DNA from: Platanthera guangdongensis
Lineage: Eukaryota; Streptophyta; Magnoliopsida; Asparagales; Orchidaceae
Assembly (NCBI GenBank): GCA_039583875.1
Contig: CM077167.1
Coordinates: 147,143,010-147,207,009, forward strand
Direction: 5' to 3'
Length of the DNA: 64,000 nt
Position 1 is the stretch's first letter. The number at the start of each line of letters is the position of its first letter. Position numbers and translations under genes: made by a program. Positions 45,011-58,202 of the stretch are shown piece by piece. The notes beneath the pieces were generated by a model. That model searched no databases. It saw only the letters and a list, made by a program, of their open reading frames with translations, and had not been told where the DNA came from.

Positions 45011-48000
45011 TGTAACATCCCATTTCCAACTAGACCCCTAAGAGTGGTTTTGGCCATGACTAGGTCATGACAAAACCCTAGGAAGCCAGAAATGAGCCAA
45101 GAGATAGGAGGCCAAGGTGGGGATCACCATGGTCTGCAAATAGTAGAATTTTGAACAATGGTTTAGAATGACAATGGGGCTTCACCATGGCCCCAAGACC
45201 CTACCACAACACTCCCAAACATTTTGGGAGACCCACTAGAGCCAAAAGGACCCATTAGGGCCAACCCAAGAGGCCCAGTTGACCAAGGTCAACCCTAGCC
45301 CTGAATAGGTCAACCTAGCCTACATAGGGCCAATTGACCCACTCCTAGTCTAGAGGACCCCACCTATGCCCTCCTAACCCTAAAGTGAGGTCAATGGGTC
45401 ACTAAGGACACATTGGGGTCAGCCCTAGAGGCCAGGTTGACCCAAGTCAACTCAAGCCCTAATCTGGTCAAAGTACCCTTACTAAGGGTATGAGACCTCC
45501 AAAGTGCAGGGTAACCCTACATAACCCTACCTAGACCCTAAGGGAAGTCAATGGGTCACCAAGGATCCATAGGGGTGAACCCTAATGGTCATGTTGACCC
45601 AAGTCAACTCTAGCCCTAAAATTGTCAAAGTGACCTTACCAAGGGGCATGTGACCCCCAAGATGCCCAACCAACCCTATTAAAGTCTTCCTAGACCTTAA
45701 GGGAGTCCAATGGGTCACCAAGGACCCATTGGGGTCAACTCAAATGGTCTTGTTGACCAAGGTCAACTCTATTCTAGTGTTAGGTCAACTTAGCCCAAAA
45801 AGGGCTAACCCAAGCTCAAGCCACTTCTCCCTTAGGCTAAACCCATTCCCATGACCATCATAATCCAGTGGGCTGCCTTTAGCTTGTGAGGTTGACTAGT
45901 CAACCAGAGGTGACTAGGAGAGATAAAAGAGCTCCTCTCCATGATAATGGAGGAGAGAGAAAATGGGGAAGAGGAAAGGGAAGAGAGAAGCCGGCCAAGG
46001 AAGGCCAACAGCCACCAGTTATGGCTGTAATCAACTCCTCTAGGGGAGAGGAGTTGATTCCAGCCGTTTCCCGGCCACCAAGGGGTGGGTTCAGCCCCCC
46101 TCCACACAACCCGAGCCACACCTTTAATGGTGTTAATGGCTATTGAAGAACCAGCCACTCCCCTCCCCCATTTGCCATTTAAGCACCTTCAGGGAGCCGA
46201 GGGGATCATTTTAGAGCATTCACCTGGAGGAGACGGGCCATTCCACTATGCAGTTGCAGAAGCCGAGCGCCGCCGCCGTCGTCAATGGCATCCCGCCGCT
46301 CCTCTCGCATCCAGGCCGCCAGGAAGGTCCTCCTCCTCTCCTTAACTCGCGGGTAGATCCTAGGAATCATTAGGCTTGAGTTTCGGGCTCAATTGAGCCC
46401 GATTCGATCCAGGATTTCTCCTGGTTTCGGCAAGGAAATCTCTTGCTTAATCCGCCGGAAAACGCCTCTCCGGCGGCGGAGCCGCCGCCTGACGATAGCC
46501 ACCACCTCAACGGAGGTGTTGGTGGCGGTGGCCGGCCGGGGAAGGGGCTGGATCGCCGGCGGCAGGGCTTGGAAATCGCTCCAGGCGGGACGAATCTCAG
46601 CCGTTGGCTCAGTGGGGACGATGACCAGATGTCGTCGATCTGCGCCAAGATTCGCGCGGCATCAAATCATATACTATAGGATTTAAATGAAAATCATTTC
46701 ATTTCTGTCACACTGGATGTATTTAATGTATTTAATTTTTAAAAATACTTAGGGATCCTGAATGGAAATCTGCCCAACATGAAAATTGTAGCTTAGGGTG
46801 TCTAGTTTGTAGCAAAAATTGCTTGGACCCTTTTGGGCCACTGGTTAGACCAGGGTACCCTTTTTGGTAGGACCTATACCTAGGCCTAAACAGAAATTGT
46901 TTTGGGTGCCCACACTTCATTCCTTGTCCAAACAAGTTAAAATTTGGGCAGTGAGAAAGTCTTAGTCATATCTAGAACCTGTCCAAAATTTAGAATTTTT
47001 GGAGAAAAGTTTTCTATAGTTTTTAGAAAAATTTAATAAATCATGATTAATTTAATTATGTGACCCAATTAATTTAAAACTCCCCCAAATTTGGGTGGGT
47101 GGTCTTAGATGTCATGATAGGTATAGGGTTAAAACTTTAGCTCATTTGGAGATGTTTAGGATAGGTAATCTACCCACCCTATATATGACCTTATAAGGGT
47201 ATTTTGGTCAAAAGCCACTATTGATGGTTGAGTGGCCAAATTCCCTCATCAGAGGCTGAAATTTTGGCCACTGATATAATTAGACTTTTTACACTCACCT
47301 ATGAAGTTTGGAGTGGTTTGGACTAGGGTAGCCCTAAAATTTTTGGGTAGGCCCTTTAGGGTAAATTTCTAGGGTTTGAAGAATTTGGGGTCAAAAGACC
47401 TTGGATGGACTTGAAACTTGGGAATGAGGTCCATAGGGTTACTATGGTCCTGTGGTTAAAATTTTAGGGCATTTGGAAGAATTTAAACCCCTTAAATCTA
47501 TAACCCTAGTTTAGGGCACTAGCCTTGAAATCATAAGCTCTAATACCAAAACTTTCTGAAAAGGGCTGAGTTTTTGAATGGGTAGTTGTTTAGGGTATAT
47601 ATATCTCTGGAAATTTTATAATAAATTTTGGATGAATAGTTTTGGTACTTTATTCACAAAGTCATGTTTTACAAGTTTCACTTAGGAATTTTTGGAGAAA
47701 AATATACTTGAATAAATCTGATGAAACCTAGCAAAGGGGCTTATAATCATGGTACCCATCTCTGTAAATTTTTATGAAATTTTGGAAGAATGATATTTAG
47801 TAGTTGCTTCTTTAATTATTTAATTCTATGGAACTTTGGTAAATTTAATAATGGCATCTAAATTGTCTGAAAAATTTTAATTTCTTCATCATGATGTTTC
47901 TAATTCCTTATGAAGCCCTAGTAATTTTTACATAATTATTGGAGACATATTTGTGGCACTTCCTTCATTATATTTGATCTTAGGAATTGTTTTTAATAAA

Positions 48001-50107
48001 TCTTTTAGAGGTCAAGAACTATCTGGAAAATTATGAAAATTGGCAACTAATAATATTTCTCTGTTATTTAGTGAATAAAAATTTTAGGAGGCCTTTACCT
48101 GAGAAAATATTATGGTTCATGTTCAAATTGACTATGGCCTAGCTTTTGAGGAAAATTCAATAAATAGTAGATTAATTGGGAAAAATATGATTTTCTGAAT
48201 TTAGACTATATTTATCATAATAGACCTCTGGTAAAATTTGTAGAGTTATTGGAGGAGAATTTAGAGTATCACCTATTGAGTACATCATATTAGCTTAGGG
48301 TGGTCTGCAATTAGTAAAAACAGTAGAAATCAAATTAAAGTGCACAATGAGTTTAGGAAGTTGGAATAATGGGGCATTAGTCTGGTAGGTGAATTAGGTT
48401 TGTCATCAGAAGTGTAGATGAGTAGTGGAGGTTGGTTAGAGTTGTGTGGGGTTCGGGATCGTCAAAGGATCACTCATCCTCGTCGAAAAGAAGGAGTCAT
48501 ATACACTTGGGTTAGAATTCAATTATAACCCTAAGGATTGAGAGATTTGTGTAGTAACCAATAATAATAAGTGCCTTGCGAAAGGGAGCTTTGGGCGTAA
48601 TCCCATCGTAGTTCCTAGTGCCTTCGAGAGCCCTTCACGGGGAATACCTTGGGCAGTCCTGGGCTAACGTAACTCATAGGAATAATGAAACTTCAAGAGT
48701 AACTAGAATAATTAGGGTTTCACTCTCACACACCCCGAGGTTACGGGAAGTAGTTTTGGCCAGATGATCAAGCAGTAGGCTCGGTCGTTGTGGTAAGAGG
48801 GCAGGATGGCCCGGTGAGCTTCGGCTCGGTGTTGGTACGTAAATTTGCATGTGCATAAAAGGGAATGAAATTAAGGTGGTGGGTCTTCGGTATTGGAGGA
48901 TCTTAGCACAGACACCAATACGTTGACTCGGCAAGTGTTGTGACAGCACTTCGCCAACAGAAGTCCGGTGCGCCAGCCGGCAAGAGTACGCAGGAGTCCG
49001 CTTAGTGCACCAGCGTTGAGGCGTACGATAGGTCTGACCAGTAGTGCTATACTGGTTTAGAGGTGGGCGAGGCCCAACCCACCGCTTCCGTCTGCCACTA
49101 CGGAGGTATACTGGGAGGTGAGGCTCCAGAAAGGGGGAACTAAAGGTCTGTGTGCACAGAGTCGGGTGCGTGTGTTGCACTTGCTTGATCCATCATACCC
49201 ACTTGCATGTCATAGCATAAGCGATTCATTTAACCTTTGACACCTAAAATATAAGTGGTATGAGACACTTATACATTAGGCCCTGCAAAACGACCCCTTG
49301 GTCTATAAGCTTGTGTGGGCAAGTTTATAAATTAAGGTTAAATTTGGATATATATAATTGCTGCTGTTTGACAACCGACACCCCATCGTATAAACTGGTA
49401 TGGGACATTTTATACGATGGGAGCCTTGAAAAAGACCCCTTGCTTATATGTACCCATATAAGTTAAGGTTACTTTACTTTACTTGTTTACAAAAATGATT
49501 AGTTACTATATAAATTGCTAGTTTTAGGTCCACCGTCACCTGCATTTGATATACTCTCCACTTTCAAGTCCTCCCTTTCTTCCTCTCCGCTCGGTGCCTA
49601 GGAGCCACGGGGGAAGGGGTGGGGGATGATAGGACTTAGTCTTTTAGACTAACGGTTTTCGAACCGCATCATTTAGGGGATCGCGGAGACCAGCATGGAG
49701 GAGCAGCCCCAGAGACCGGTGCGCTTGGAGGTGGGGCAGTTTAGCTCCGGAGTACACACAGCCGGGACCGTGAGTCTCGACCCTGAGCAGTTTTCTACTT
49801 TTGTTTCCATATGAGAGATCTTGTAGTGAGGATTTGATGTACCGGGCATAAGCCCGTTTTGCTACTCTGATGTCGTTTTCTGTGGACACTCCCTTCGTGG
49901 AGTTATATTTATTATGTCATGTGATTCTCTGTGGACAGATAGTTTACCTTTATTCCATTATTTTGCTACTTTTATGTGATCGAGATGGCCGGCAGAATCG
50001 GCGCTTTGTGGTGATGACTCTTCAGGGCGTGAAGGAGTCACCGCAAAACGGCGGTTCTGGGCCTAAGACCCCGGTGTCGAAAAAGAAAAAAAAAACGGGG
50101 TCTTACA
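45011..50107 (+). repeat. 3' LTR of element B
   Basis: 5097 bp, the same structure as 34805-39902, with only scattered substitutions and a one-base deletion near 48535. Includes the 156-bp repeats (about 45239-45806) and hairpins (49250-49419). Confidence 0.97.
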
Positions 50108-51104
50108 ATGATGGTGGCCTGCTCACTGTCCAGAGTAGATGGTTCTTCTACTGCTAGAAGCTCCCCCTGGCTGTGATCCCTATGGATGGGGCTAGCGTGA
50201 GGCAGCTCCCCCTGAATCTCAGCCACATCTTGAGCAGCAGGGGTCTTGACTACTGTCTCCTCCTCTTGATCATCAGGTGTGAACACCACCTGTTCTTCAC
50301 TCTCAGAACTGCTTGAGGACTCTTGTGCCACAACAGCAGTTTTCCTTTTCTTCCTGGGAGGAGAATCTTTCTTAGTAACTTGCTTCTCAGGGGTAGGTAT
50401 ATCCTTTGACAGCACCCTTTCCCACCTAGAAAAGATCCTCATATCCATCTTTCTCATGTGGTTGATTTTGCTACCTGCAGCAGTGCTCATTACCTCTGGT
50501 ATTGTACCAGCCAGGTAGAGACTAAGTATTCTGCCCAGATTGGGCTTCTTCAGACTTTCCTTTATCTTCTCATAGATAACCATTGACCAATCTGTTTTTA
50601 GGTTGAAGATAATTCTGGTCATGACATTGAACATGGAGGCTGACACCCTGTCATGCCCTCCAGTCTTACTGAGAATGACCTTGCCCACTATCTCTGACAG
50701 AAATTTTCCTTGACTGTTCATGCATTTTCTGTTAAAGACAGACCTATCTTCATCTTAGAATCAAGACCACACCAGACCAAAGCTTCCCTGGTCTTGGATG
50801 TAGAAACTTCTTCTTCTTCTTGAGTCTTAGGTAGCTGAAGTACCTTTCTCAGACTTTTGGGTGATACCTTGATCTTGGTTCCATGCACTCTGGATTTGAT
50901 TCTGTATCCAGAGTCATCCGCAGTTGCTCCAGTAAGGAATTCAAGCACTTCCTTCTTCCATATCTTGGTTGGTTCTGAAACCAAGTATTCTAGTCCTGAA
51001 TCGCTGACTATGGTAACCACTGACTTGATATCTTGATCGCCATCGTCGAATGCGCCGCGCACAAGTTCGTAGCCTTCGACGTTTTCCTCGAGCTTGGGAG
51101 CCAT
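50108..51104 (-). pseudogene. SIRE third ORF, N-terminal part, with a frameshift
   Basis: ATG at 51104. The first 128 codons (MAPKLEENVEGYEL..., VHGTKIKVSPKSLRKVLQLP) resemble the N-terminal domain of plant retroelement proteins often annotated as putative plant transposon protein; this match is from memory. The frame stops at 50718-50720, while a second frame starting at the overlapping ATG 50721 continues (RIIFNLKTDWSMVIYEKI, PRKKRKTAVV basic cluster, SSSSESEE acidic run) to the element B insertion and on into 34799-32957. Either a one-base indel or two overlapping genes (ATGA overlap). In total about 945 residues if it was one protein. Confidence 0.78.
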
Positions 51105-51136
51105 TAGGGTTTGAGAATTTGTCTGTAGAAAAGAGA

Positions 51137-51586
51137 AATGTCGACACAGCAGTTTTGGTCTCGAAACTCTGAAAGCGTGTCGACAAACAAAGACAAAACC
51201 CTATTTATACCTTTCTGATTTGAAGACGAACAGGCGAGATGGATAACTAAAAATGTGTCGACACTGTCAATAAGTGTCGACACTGACTTATAATGTCTCG
51301 ACACACATGTGTCGACACAAGTTAAGTCAACAGATTTTATGTGTCGACACATGGTTATGTGTCGACACAACATAACTCGACACATGGTCGAGACTTTACT
51401 TAGAAAAATTCTGAGTAAAACATAAGTGTCGACACCACATTGGATGTGTCGACACCTACTCGTCATGTGTCGACACTAACATTCTGAAGTGTCGACACCA
51501 ACATCCTAGATGTGTCGACACCTTTTTCCTGAAGTGTCGACATTTTTATTCTGTGTCGACATAGACTTGTCTATGTGTCGACACCT
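51137..51586. repeat. GTGTCGACAC palindrome array between SIRE pol and third ORF
   Basis: About seventeen copies of TGTCGACA, mostly within GTGTCGACAC/T, spaced about 20-30 bp. They fill the ~510-bp gap between the pol stop (51618) and the third-ORF ATG (51104). The motif is that of the LTR array although the intervening sequence differs. Confidence 0.93.
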
Positions 51587-51617
51587 TTTTACTTAGCCAA
51601 TTTTCTATTCTGTAAAC

Positions 51618-53248
51618 TTAGTCTAAGTTTATCATACCTAGTTCAATTTTGAATCTATTGAACTTAGCTTCTTCTAAGGGCTTAGTAAACATGTCAGCTA
51701 TCTGATTATCAGTTTTAACATATTCAAGTGCAATATCATTTCTTTCTATATGCTCCCTAAGAAAGTGATATTTAATCTCAATATGTTTTGTTCTACTATG
51801 AGATACAGGGTTGTTAGCTATTGAAATAGCACTTGTAGAATCACAGTAAAGTGGAGTTCTACTTACCTGAAATCCATAGTCCACTAGCTGATGTTGAATC
51901 CATAGAAGTTGAGCACAGCAACTTCCTGCAGCTACATATTCTGACTCAGCCGTGGAGATAGCCACACTAGTCTGCTTTTTGCTGCTCCATGAAATTATTC
52001 TTCCACCTAGGAATTGACAGGTTCCAGTTGTGCTCTTTCTATCCTCTTTGCATCCTGCAAAGTCTGCATCTGTATAACCTGTTAGATCAAAATCTTCATT
52101 CCTAGGGTACCAGAGGCCTAGATAGGGAGTGCCCTTTAGATATCTCAAAATTCTCTTGACTGCAGTCAAGTGAGACTCTTTAGGGCAGGCTTGATACCTG
52201 GCACAAACACATGTAGCATACATAATGTCAGGCCTACTTGCAGTCAAGTATAGTAAGGAGCCAACTATCCCTCTATACAAGGTTTCATCTACAGGTTTCC
52301 CTGCATCATCCTTGCTAAGAGACATACTTGACCCCATAGGAGTCTTCATGGTACTGGATGAATCCATACCATATTTCCTTATGAGTTCTAGGGTGAACTT
52401 GGACTGACATATGGACAAGCCACTTTCAGTCTGTTTAACTTGGAGACCCAAGAAAAACTTTAGCTCTCCCATACTACTCATCTCAAATTGACTTTGCATA
52501 AGCTTTGCAAACTTTTTGCAAAGGCTACTTTCAGTAGACCCAAATATAATGTCATCTACATATATTTGGACAAGTATGACTTTGCCTCTAGATTCCCTAA
52601 GGAATAGAGTCTTATCTATTTTCCCCCTTGTGAACTTGTTCTCAATGAGGAAACTAGATAGGGTTTCATACCAAGCTCTAGGAGCTTGTTTTAACCCATA
52701 CAATGCTTTCCTAAGTCTATAGACATAATGAGGTTGAGTTGGATCAACAAAACCTGAAGGATGCTCCACATAGACTTCTTCCTTAAGATTACCATTTAAG
52801 AATGCTGACTTGACATCCATCTGGTAAACCTTGAATCCTTGATAGGTTGCATAGGCCAAGAACATCCTTATGGCTTCCAGTCTGGCTACTGGAGCAAAGG
52901 TTTGATCAAAATCAATACCTTCTTCTTGCCTATATCCTTTAGCAACCAGTCTTGCTTTATTCTTAATGATGACCCCTTGTTCATCTAACTTATTTCTGTA
53001 GATCCACTTAGTTCCTATAACATTGTGGTCTTTAGGTTTAGGAACCAGTTCCCAAACCTTGCACCTTTTGAACTGATTAAGTTCTTCTTGCATAGCTTCA
53101 GTCCACTGTGGATCTTGTATAGCTTCTTCAAATTTCTTAGGTTCTATTTGAGACAGAAAACTAGAATATACTGCAGCATTCTGATTTCTGCTCCTTGTCT
53201 GAACTCCTTGTCTTGGATCTCCAATAATCTGCTCTACTGGATGATCTC
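51618..53248 (-). CDS. SIRE pol, C-terminal part: reverse transcriptase and RNase H
   Basis: Continues the frame of 59369-62120 in phase after Harbinger 2. It has copia-type RT ([25 protein letters not shown], catalytic [21 protein letters not shown]) and RNase H ([36 protein letters not shown]), ending [18 protein letters not shown] as in most copia elements. No stop or shift is seen. Confidence 0.95.
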
Positions 53249-53600
53249 TTAGGCTTCATTTGGTTAAGCGGTGGCGGTTGTAAAAGGAGCTGTTGTAAAA
53301 ATAGGTTTGTAAAGGGAGCTGTTGGAAACTGGATGCTGCAAACAGAGTTCTGTTTGGCTAGTCTGCGTTTGCAGAACTGTTCGAAACAGAGAACTGTTTG
53401 GCAAAACTGCGGTGGCGTTTTGAGATTTTTTTTAAAACAAAATTGGTTTAAATTTTTAAAAATTCTGTGTGTAATATACTCTAACAGACTGCTAAGTTAA
53501 AACATATAAAGGTACTCCAAATACTCCAACATACTGTTAAACATTAAAATTTTGCAAACCCGAAATACAACATCTTTCTATGCGGAAACAACAAACACGT

Positions 53601-54940
53601 TCAAGCTCTGAGCAGCTGATCGGCAATGGAGTCACGCAACGCCACCATCTCATCGACCCCTACTCTAATGCCTCTAACATGGTCTCCACTTGAGGATTCG
53701 TTTATATGTCCTGTTTTTCTTTGAAGGTCCGCCGGGTAAATAAATTGCTCGTCTTCATCGCAAGCACGAAAATGAGTGTCTGAGCGAGATGGATGCCTGC
53801 GAATGTAGTTATGCAATGTCATTGTTGCAATCACAACGTCTCGTTGCTTTGCCAAATTGTATGGCGGCATATCCCTTAGTATCTTCCACTTTTTTTTCAA
53901 TACGCCGAATGAACGTTCTATAACACTGCGCAACGACGAGTGGGCCTGGTTGAAAATTTCCCGGCGCCCTTGTATGGGTCTATTGCCCCTTCTAAAATCT
54001 GGCAAATGGTATCGCGTGCCTGAATATGGTTTTAGAAAACCACGTTGTAGTGGATATCCGGCATCTACTACATAATATTTGCCTGCAAAATTATATATTT
54101 CAAGGTAAGTATGACTAAAATGTTGTTCAATACTTTCTATTACAAAGAGATTTATGCTACAAATCACTCACCAGGTGGTGGGTACGGGAAATTATAACTG
54201 GGGTTCATAAGAGCATGCTGAAAAATACGGCTGTCATGAGTAGAACCCTCCCATCCAGCTAATGCAAAAGTGTAGCACATGTTGAAATCACAAACCGCCA
54301 TGACATTCTGCGTTGTTGTGCCATGGCGACCAATATAAGAAACTTGTTGATCTGCAGGAACTCGAGCATCCACATGTGTTCCATCAATAGCTCCTATGCA
54401 GTCTTTAAAAAATGGCATGTACCGAGCGTCATTTGAAATTTGCGGGGGAATATCATTGAAATGTGGATCGACAGGCCTAATAACATCAGAAGATAGTCTT
54501 TTAATTGCATTTATACCCCTTACGAAGAATTTGCTAATAGTTTCCGTAGAATGTTGAAATCTTTCACTCGCTATTTGCATCGATAAATTGTGGCCCAAAA
54601 TCTGCAAAGTAATTGCAAGCACCTCACGTAGGAGAGTCCTCCTGGATCCTTGCAAGCCATACTGTTGTGTGAGGAGTGTCAGCAAATCAATAAAGATTAC
54701 CTTCGACATTCTAAAGGCGCTGAAAAATCTGTGAGGATGTCCATCCAAAAGTTCACCAATCCATCTAGCTCCGGTTTGGCTTGATGTCATACAAGGTGTA
54801 CTAGACGGTCCACCTTCCGAGGGTACCATCATTGGCACTAAAAACTGTCGTGCACCGATCGCTCTACTACGATAAAACAAATCAGCCGCCTGCTGCTGAG
54901 TCTCCTCATTCGAACTGTCACTGTGATCCGGGCTCGTCAT
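53601..54940 (-). CDS. Harbinger transposase (DDE_Tnp_4), two exons, intact
   Basis: ATG at 54940. Exon 1 is 54172-54940 and exon 2 53601-54082, joined over an 89-bp GT-AG intron (54083-54171; donor CCTG|GTGAGT, acceptor TTGCAG|GC), giving 416 residues. The N-terminal helix-turn-helix-like part (LRRTLLREVLAITLQILGH-like region) is followed by CIGAIDGTHVDA (Asp 1), LAGWEGSTHDSRIF (Asp 2) and VIERSFGVLKKKW (Glu), the complete catalytic triad. The protein would cut and paste elements at TTA sites. A non-nuclear role is unlikely. The gap at 53252-53600 is its 3' flank and terminal repeat. Confidence 0.92.
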
Positions 54941-55165
54941 TGAAAATCTGTGGTAAATACATTATATGTTATTTTTTACACCTTGTGAGACAGTATAATA
55001 AACAAACATAATATTTAAACAAATACACACAAACATAATATTAAACAAATACACACATCACATCACATAAATAGTTTGTGTCCAGCAATAAGTGCACCAA
55101 AAAAACAAAGCGTACTACAACATATGGAAATAAACAAACAGACATATCACATCACAGAAATGCAA

Positions 55166-56119
55166 CTACTGCAAGTTTTTGGCATAACAAGCTTGCAGCC
55201 ATGTGAGACGCTGATCTTTCCGCATGCTCATAAATGTCTCTCGATTCTGTTTCTGTCTCAGAAAGATGATGCAGTAGTGGTAGAAGTCCACATTTGACTC
55301 ATCCATAACCTCTGTCATAGTTTCCAGCTCTGAAATAGTCTCAGGAATGGTGTACAGTGATGAAGATATCTGTAGGCGAGGCGGCTCCTGCATGCAACGC
55401 CCAATAATGCGCGATGTCTCGACTAACTCATCCATTGCTGAACTCCTTGTCTTCTTTGCTGAAATCTTAGTACTTTTCCCCTTAGCTGATCTTTTTTGTT
55501 TAGCTGCAGTATCCTTAGTTTCGTTGATGTCCTGAGTGCCATGGTCAGGAGACCCATCATGTTCGTCGATTGACTCATGCTCAAAGATTCTTGAATTTGG
55601 AGCCCAAGAAAGATCACCTTTTGCAACAACCTGGCTGAACATCATGTGCAACTTATCCTCCAACTCAGGTGAAATACCAGCAAACTGAAATTTCCTTGCA
55701 GACGGAATAACCTGCAATGAAACACATAATGTGATACCACACAGTTTCATACATTATAAAAAATTATAATTTTTTTTTTAAAAAAATCATACCTTGAGAC
55801 GTTCTTTCCACCAATCTTCTGAAGCAAGAATTGTTTTGCGAATAGGATCCCACCCTAGCCCGGTCTCACGACCCTTAAGCTCCCGCCATAACTTCCAATC
55901 TTTTTTCAGCTGATCCCACTTGTTCTTCATTTGAGTTCGATCATATGCCTTCCCCGTGCGAGCATGGAAATTTGTTGTCAGGTTAATCCAACCATCCCGA
56001 CTAAAGTGTGTAGTTGGGCGATTACCCAACTCAATTTCTTTCAAACACAGATCACAAAAAATTAATACATCATTGGCTTCCCAATTAGCACTTACACCAC
56101 CATCTTTATGTTTACCCAT
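55166..56119 (-). CDS. Harbinger Myb/SANT-like protein, two exons, intact
   Basis: ATG at 56119. Exon 1 is 55793-56119 and exon 2 55166-55711, with an 81-bp GT-AG intron (55712-55792), giving 290 residues. Exon 1 is a Myb_DNA-bind_3 domain (FSRDGWINLTTNFHARTGKAYDRTQMKNKWDQLKKDWKLW region, trp-rich). Exon 2 starts with a SPELEDKLHMMFSQVVAKG motif, then a basic KRSAKGKSTKISAKKTR stretch (probable nuclear signal) and a helical C-terminus. In plant Harbinger elements this partner binds DNA and brings the transposase into the nucleus and to the ends. Confidence 0.9.
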
Positions 56120-56188
56120 TTACCTATAATAAAATCTACACATATTAGCCTGGGCACACAATTACATTCACGCCAACAAAAACACATT

Positions 56189-56190
<2 letters not shown>

Positions 56191-56270
<80 letters not shown>

Positions 56271-56340
56271 TCACACATACAATCAACACATTCACCAAAA
56301 AATGAGCACATACACACACATCACATATTCACCCAAAAAT

Positions 56341-56378
<38 letters not shown>

Positions 56379-56830
56379 CACAAACATGCACACACACACA
56401 CACATTCACACATACAATCAACACATTCACCAAAAAATCTCAACAAAATTCTATAATAATCACCACGAACACAAAAACACACAAACACAGTGCCACAAGA
56501 ACATTTCCTAAAATAAACAGCAGACACACATCACACACACACACACGCACACAGTCCAGCAAACACACACAAACACTCCAGCACACACACATTCCAGCAC
56601 ACACACACACACTCCAGCACACACCCACACACACTCCAGCACACACACACACACACTCCAGCACACACACACACACACAGTCCAGCAAACACACGCACAC
56701 AGTCCCACAAACACACACACACACTCCAGCACACACACACAGTCCAGCACACACACACACACACACTCCAGCACACACACACACACACTCCAGCAAACAC
56801 ACGCACACAGTCCAGCACACACACAGAGTC

Positions 56831-56866
<36 letters not shown>

Positions 56867-57552
56867 CAGCACACACACACACACTCCAGCACACACACAT
56901 CACACACACACACTCAAGCACACACACACACACAAGCACACACAGTCCAGCAACACACACACACACACTCCAGCACACACACACACACACTCCAGCACAC
57001 ACACACACAGTCCAGCAAACACACGCACACAGTCCAGCAAACACACACACACACTCCAGCACACACACACACACACTCCAGCACACACACACACACTCCA
57101 GCACACACACACACATAGTCCAGCAAACACACGCACACAGTCCCACAAACACACACACACACTCCAGCACACACACACACAGTCCAGCACACACACACAC
57201 ACACACACTCCAGCACACACACACACACACTCCAGCAAACACACGCACACAGTCCAGCAAACAAACACACACAGTCCAGCACACACACAGAGTCCAGCAC
57301 ACACACACTCACACACACACTCCATCACACTCACACACACACTCCAGCACACACACACACACTCCAGCACACACACACACACACTCCAGCAAACAAACAC
57401 ACACAATCCAGCACACACACAGAGTCCAGCACACACACACACACACACACACACACTCCAGCACACACACACACACACACTCCAGCACACACACACACAC
57501 ACACACACTCCAGCACACACACACACACTCCGTTTATTACAAACACACACAC
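56191..57552. repeat. (CA)n microsatellite and CTCCAGCACACA minisatellite
   Basis: Pure CA runs at about 56191-56267 and 56344-56377, then about 1 kb of units such as CTCCAGCACACACACACA, with GTCCAGCAAACACACGCACA variants. The minus-strand translation (repeating VCVCWS) is stop-free by composition and is not a gene. Length varies easily in such arrays, and read collapse is a risk. Confidence 0.97.
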
Positions 57553-58202
57553 AGATTAGGAAGTATGAACTTATGAGAAATGTTTAAGAGCAAAGCTTAT
57601 GATAATAAAAAAAAATGAAAAATAAAAGTTGCAATTAGTTATTTATGTAATAGTTTTAAGAACATGAAGTATTAGACAAAATGAAGAATAAAATTTATGG
57701 TTAGCAATTTATGTAATAGATTCAAAAAAATGTAAGGTGAAGCTCTTAAATTGTGTAACTATCCAATTCAGCAATAACTGCATGACCAAGGTATTCTTTG
57801 ATTTCTACATCTACCATTTCTATGTATGTGTTGGTAGTAACACTCCCCAGCCACTCTCTAACCCCTTCTACCTACTGCCGCTGGCCACCCTCCAACAGCC
57901 CCCAACTCTTGCAATCAATGTTGAACTGCAGCAATCTTGCTGTCCAGCTCCCGAATCAGTCCTCTCTAATCATCCTGACTCCTATTTTTTTGTGTAAGTT
58001 CATAGTTAAAGTTGATTTCACTCATTATTGTATAATGACATTATTTTAGATTTCTACGACACCACATGAACCCTTACAACACGATTACAGTCACTATATT
58101 CGTTCTACATCACTATCTCTCTCTTTATCAATTTATCGTAAGTTCCAAATCTCTTAAATTGTGTAAATTTCAATTTGGTCTATAAGCAGGAATGCAGGAT
58201 AA

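Larger units (their letters stand above)
34805..50107 (+). mobile_element. Ty3/gypsy Tekay-type retrotransposon B (15.3 kb)
   Basis: Plus-strand element inserted in the SIRE third ORF with a perfect 5-bp duplication ATGAT (34800-34804, 50108-50112). LTRs of 5098 and 5097 bp differ at only a few tens of positions by eye, so insertion is recent. It has a tRNA-iMet primer site, gag, a predicted gag-pro intron and one long pol ORF with a chromodomain-like end. Two TAG stops in gag and one TAA in protease prevent a full Gag-Pol. Confidence 0.96.

Noticed and set aside
56440..57552. Long minus-strand ORFs up to 266 aa reading [10 protein letters not shown]
   Set aside because: They are stop-free only because of the CA/CCAGCA repeat composition, and several frames are open at once.
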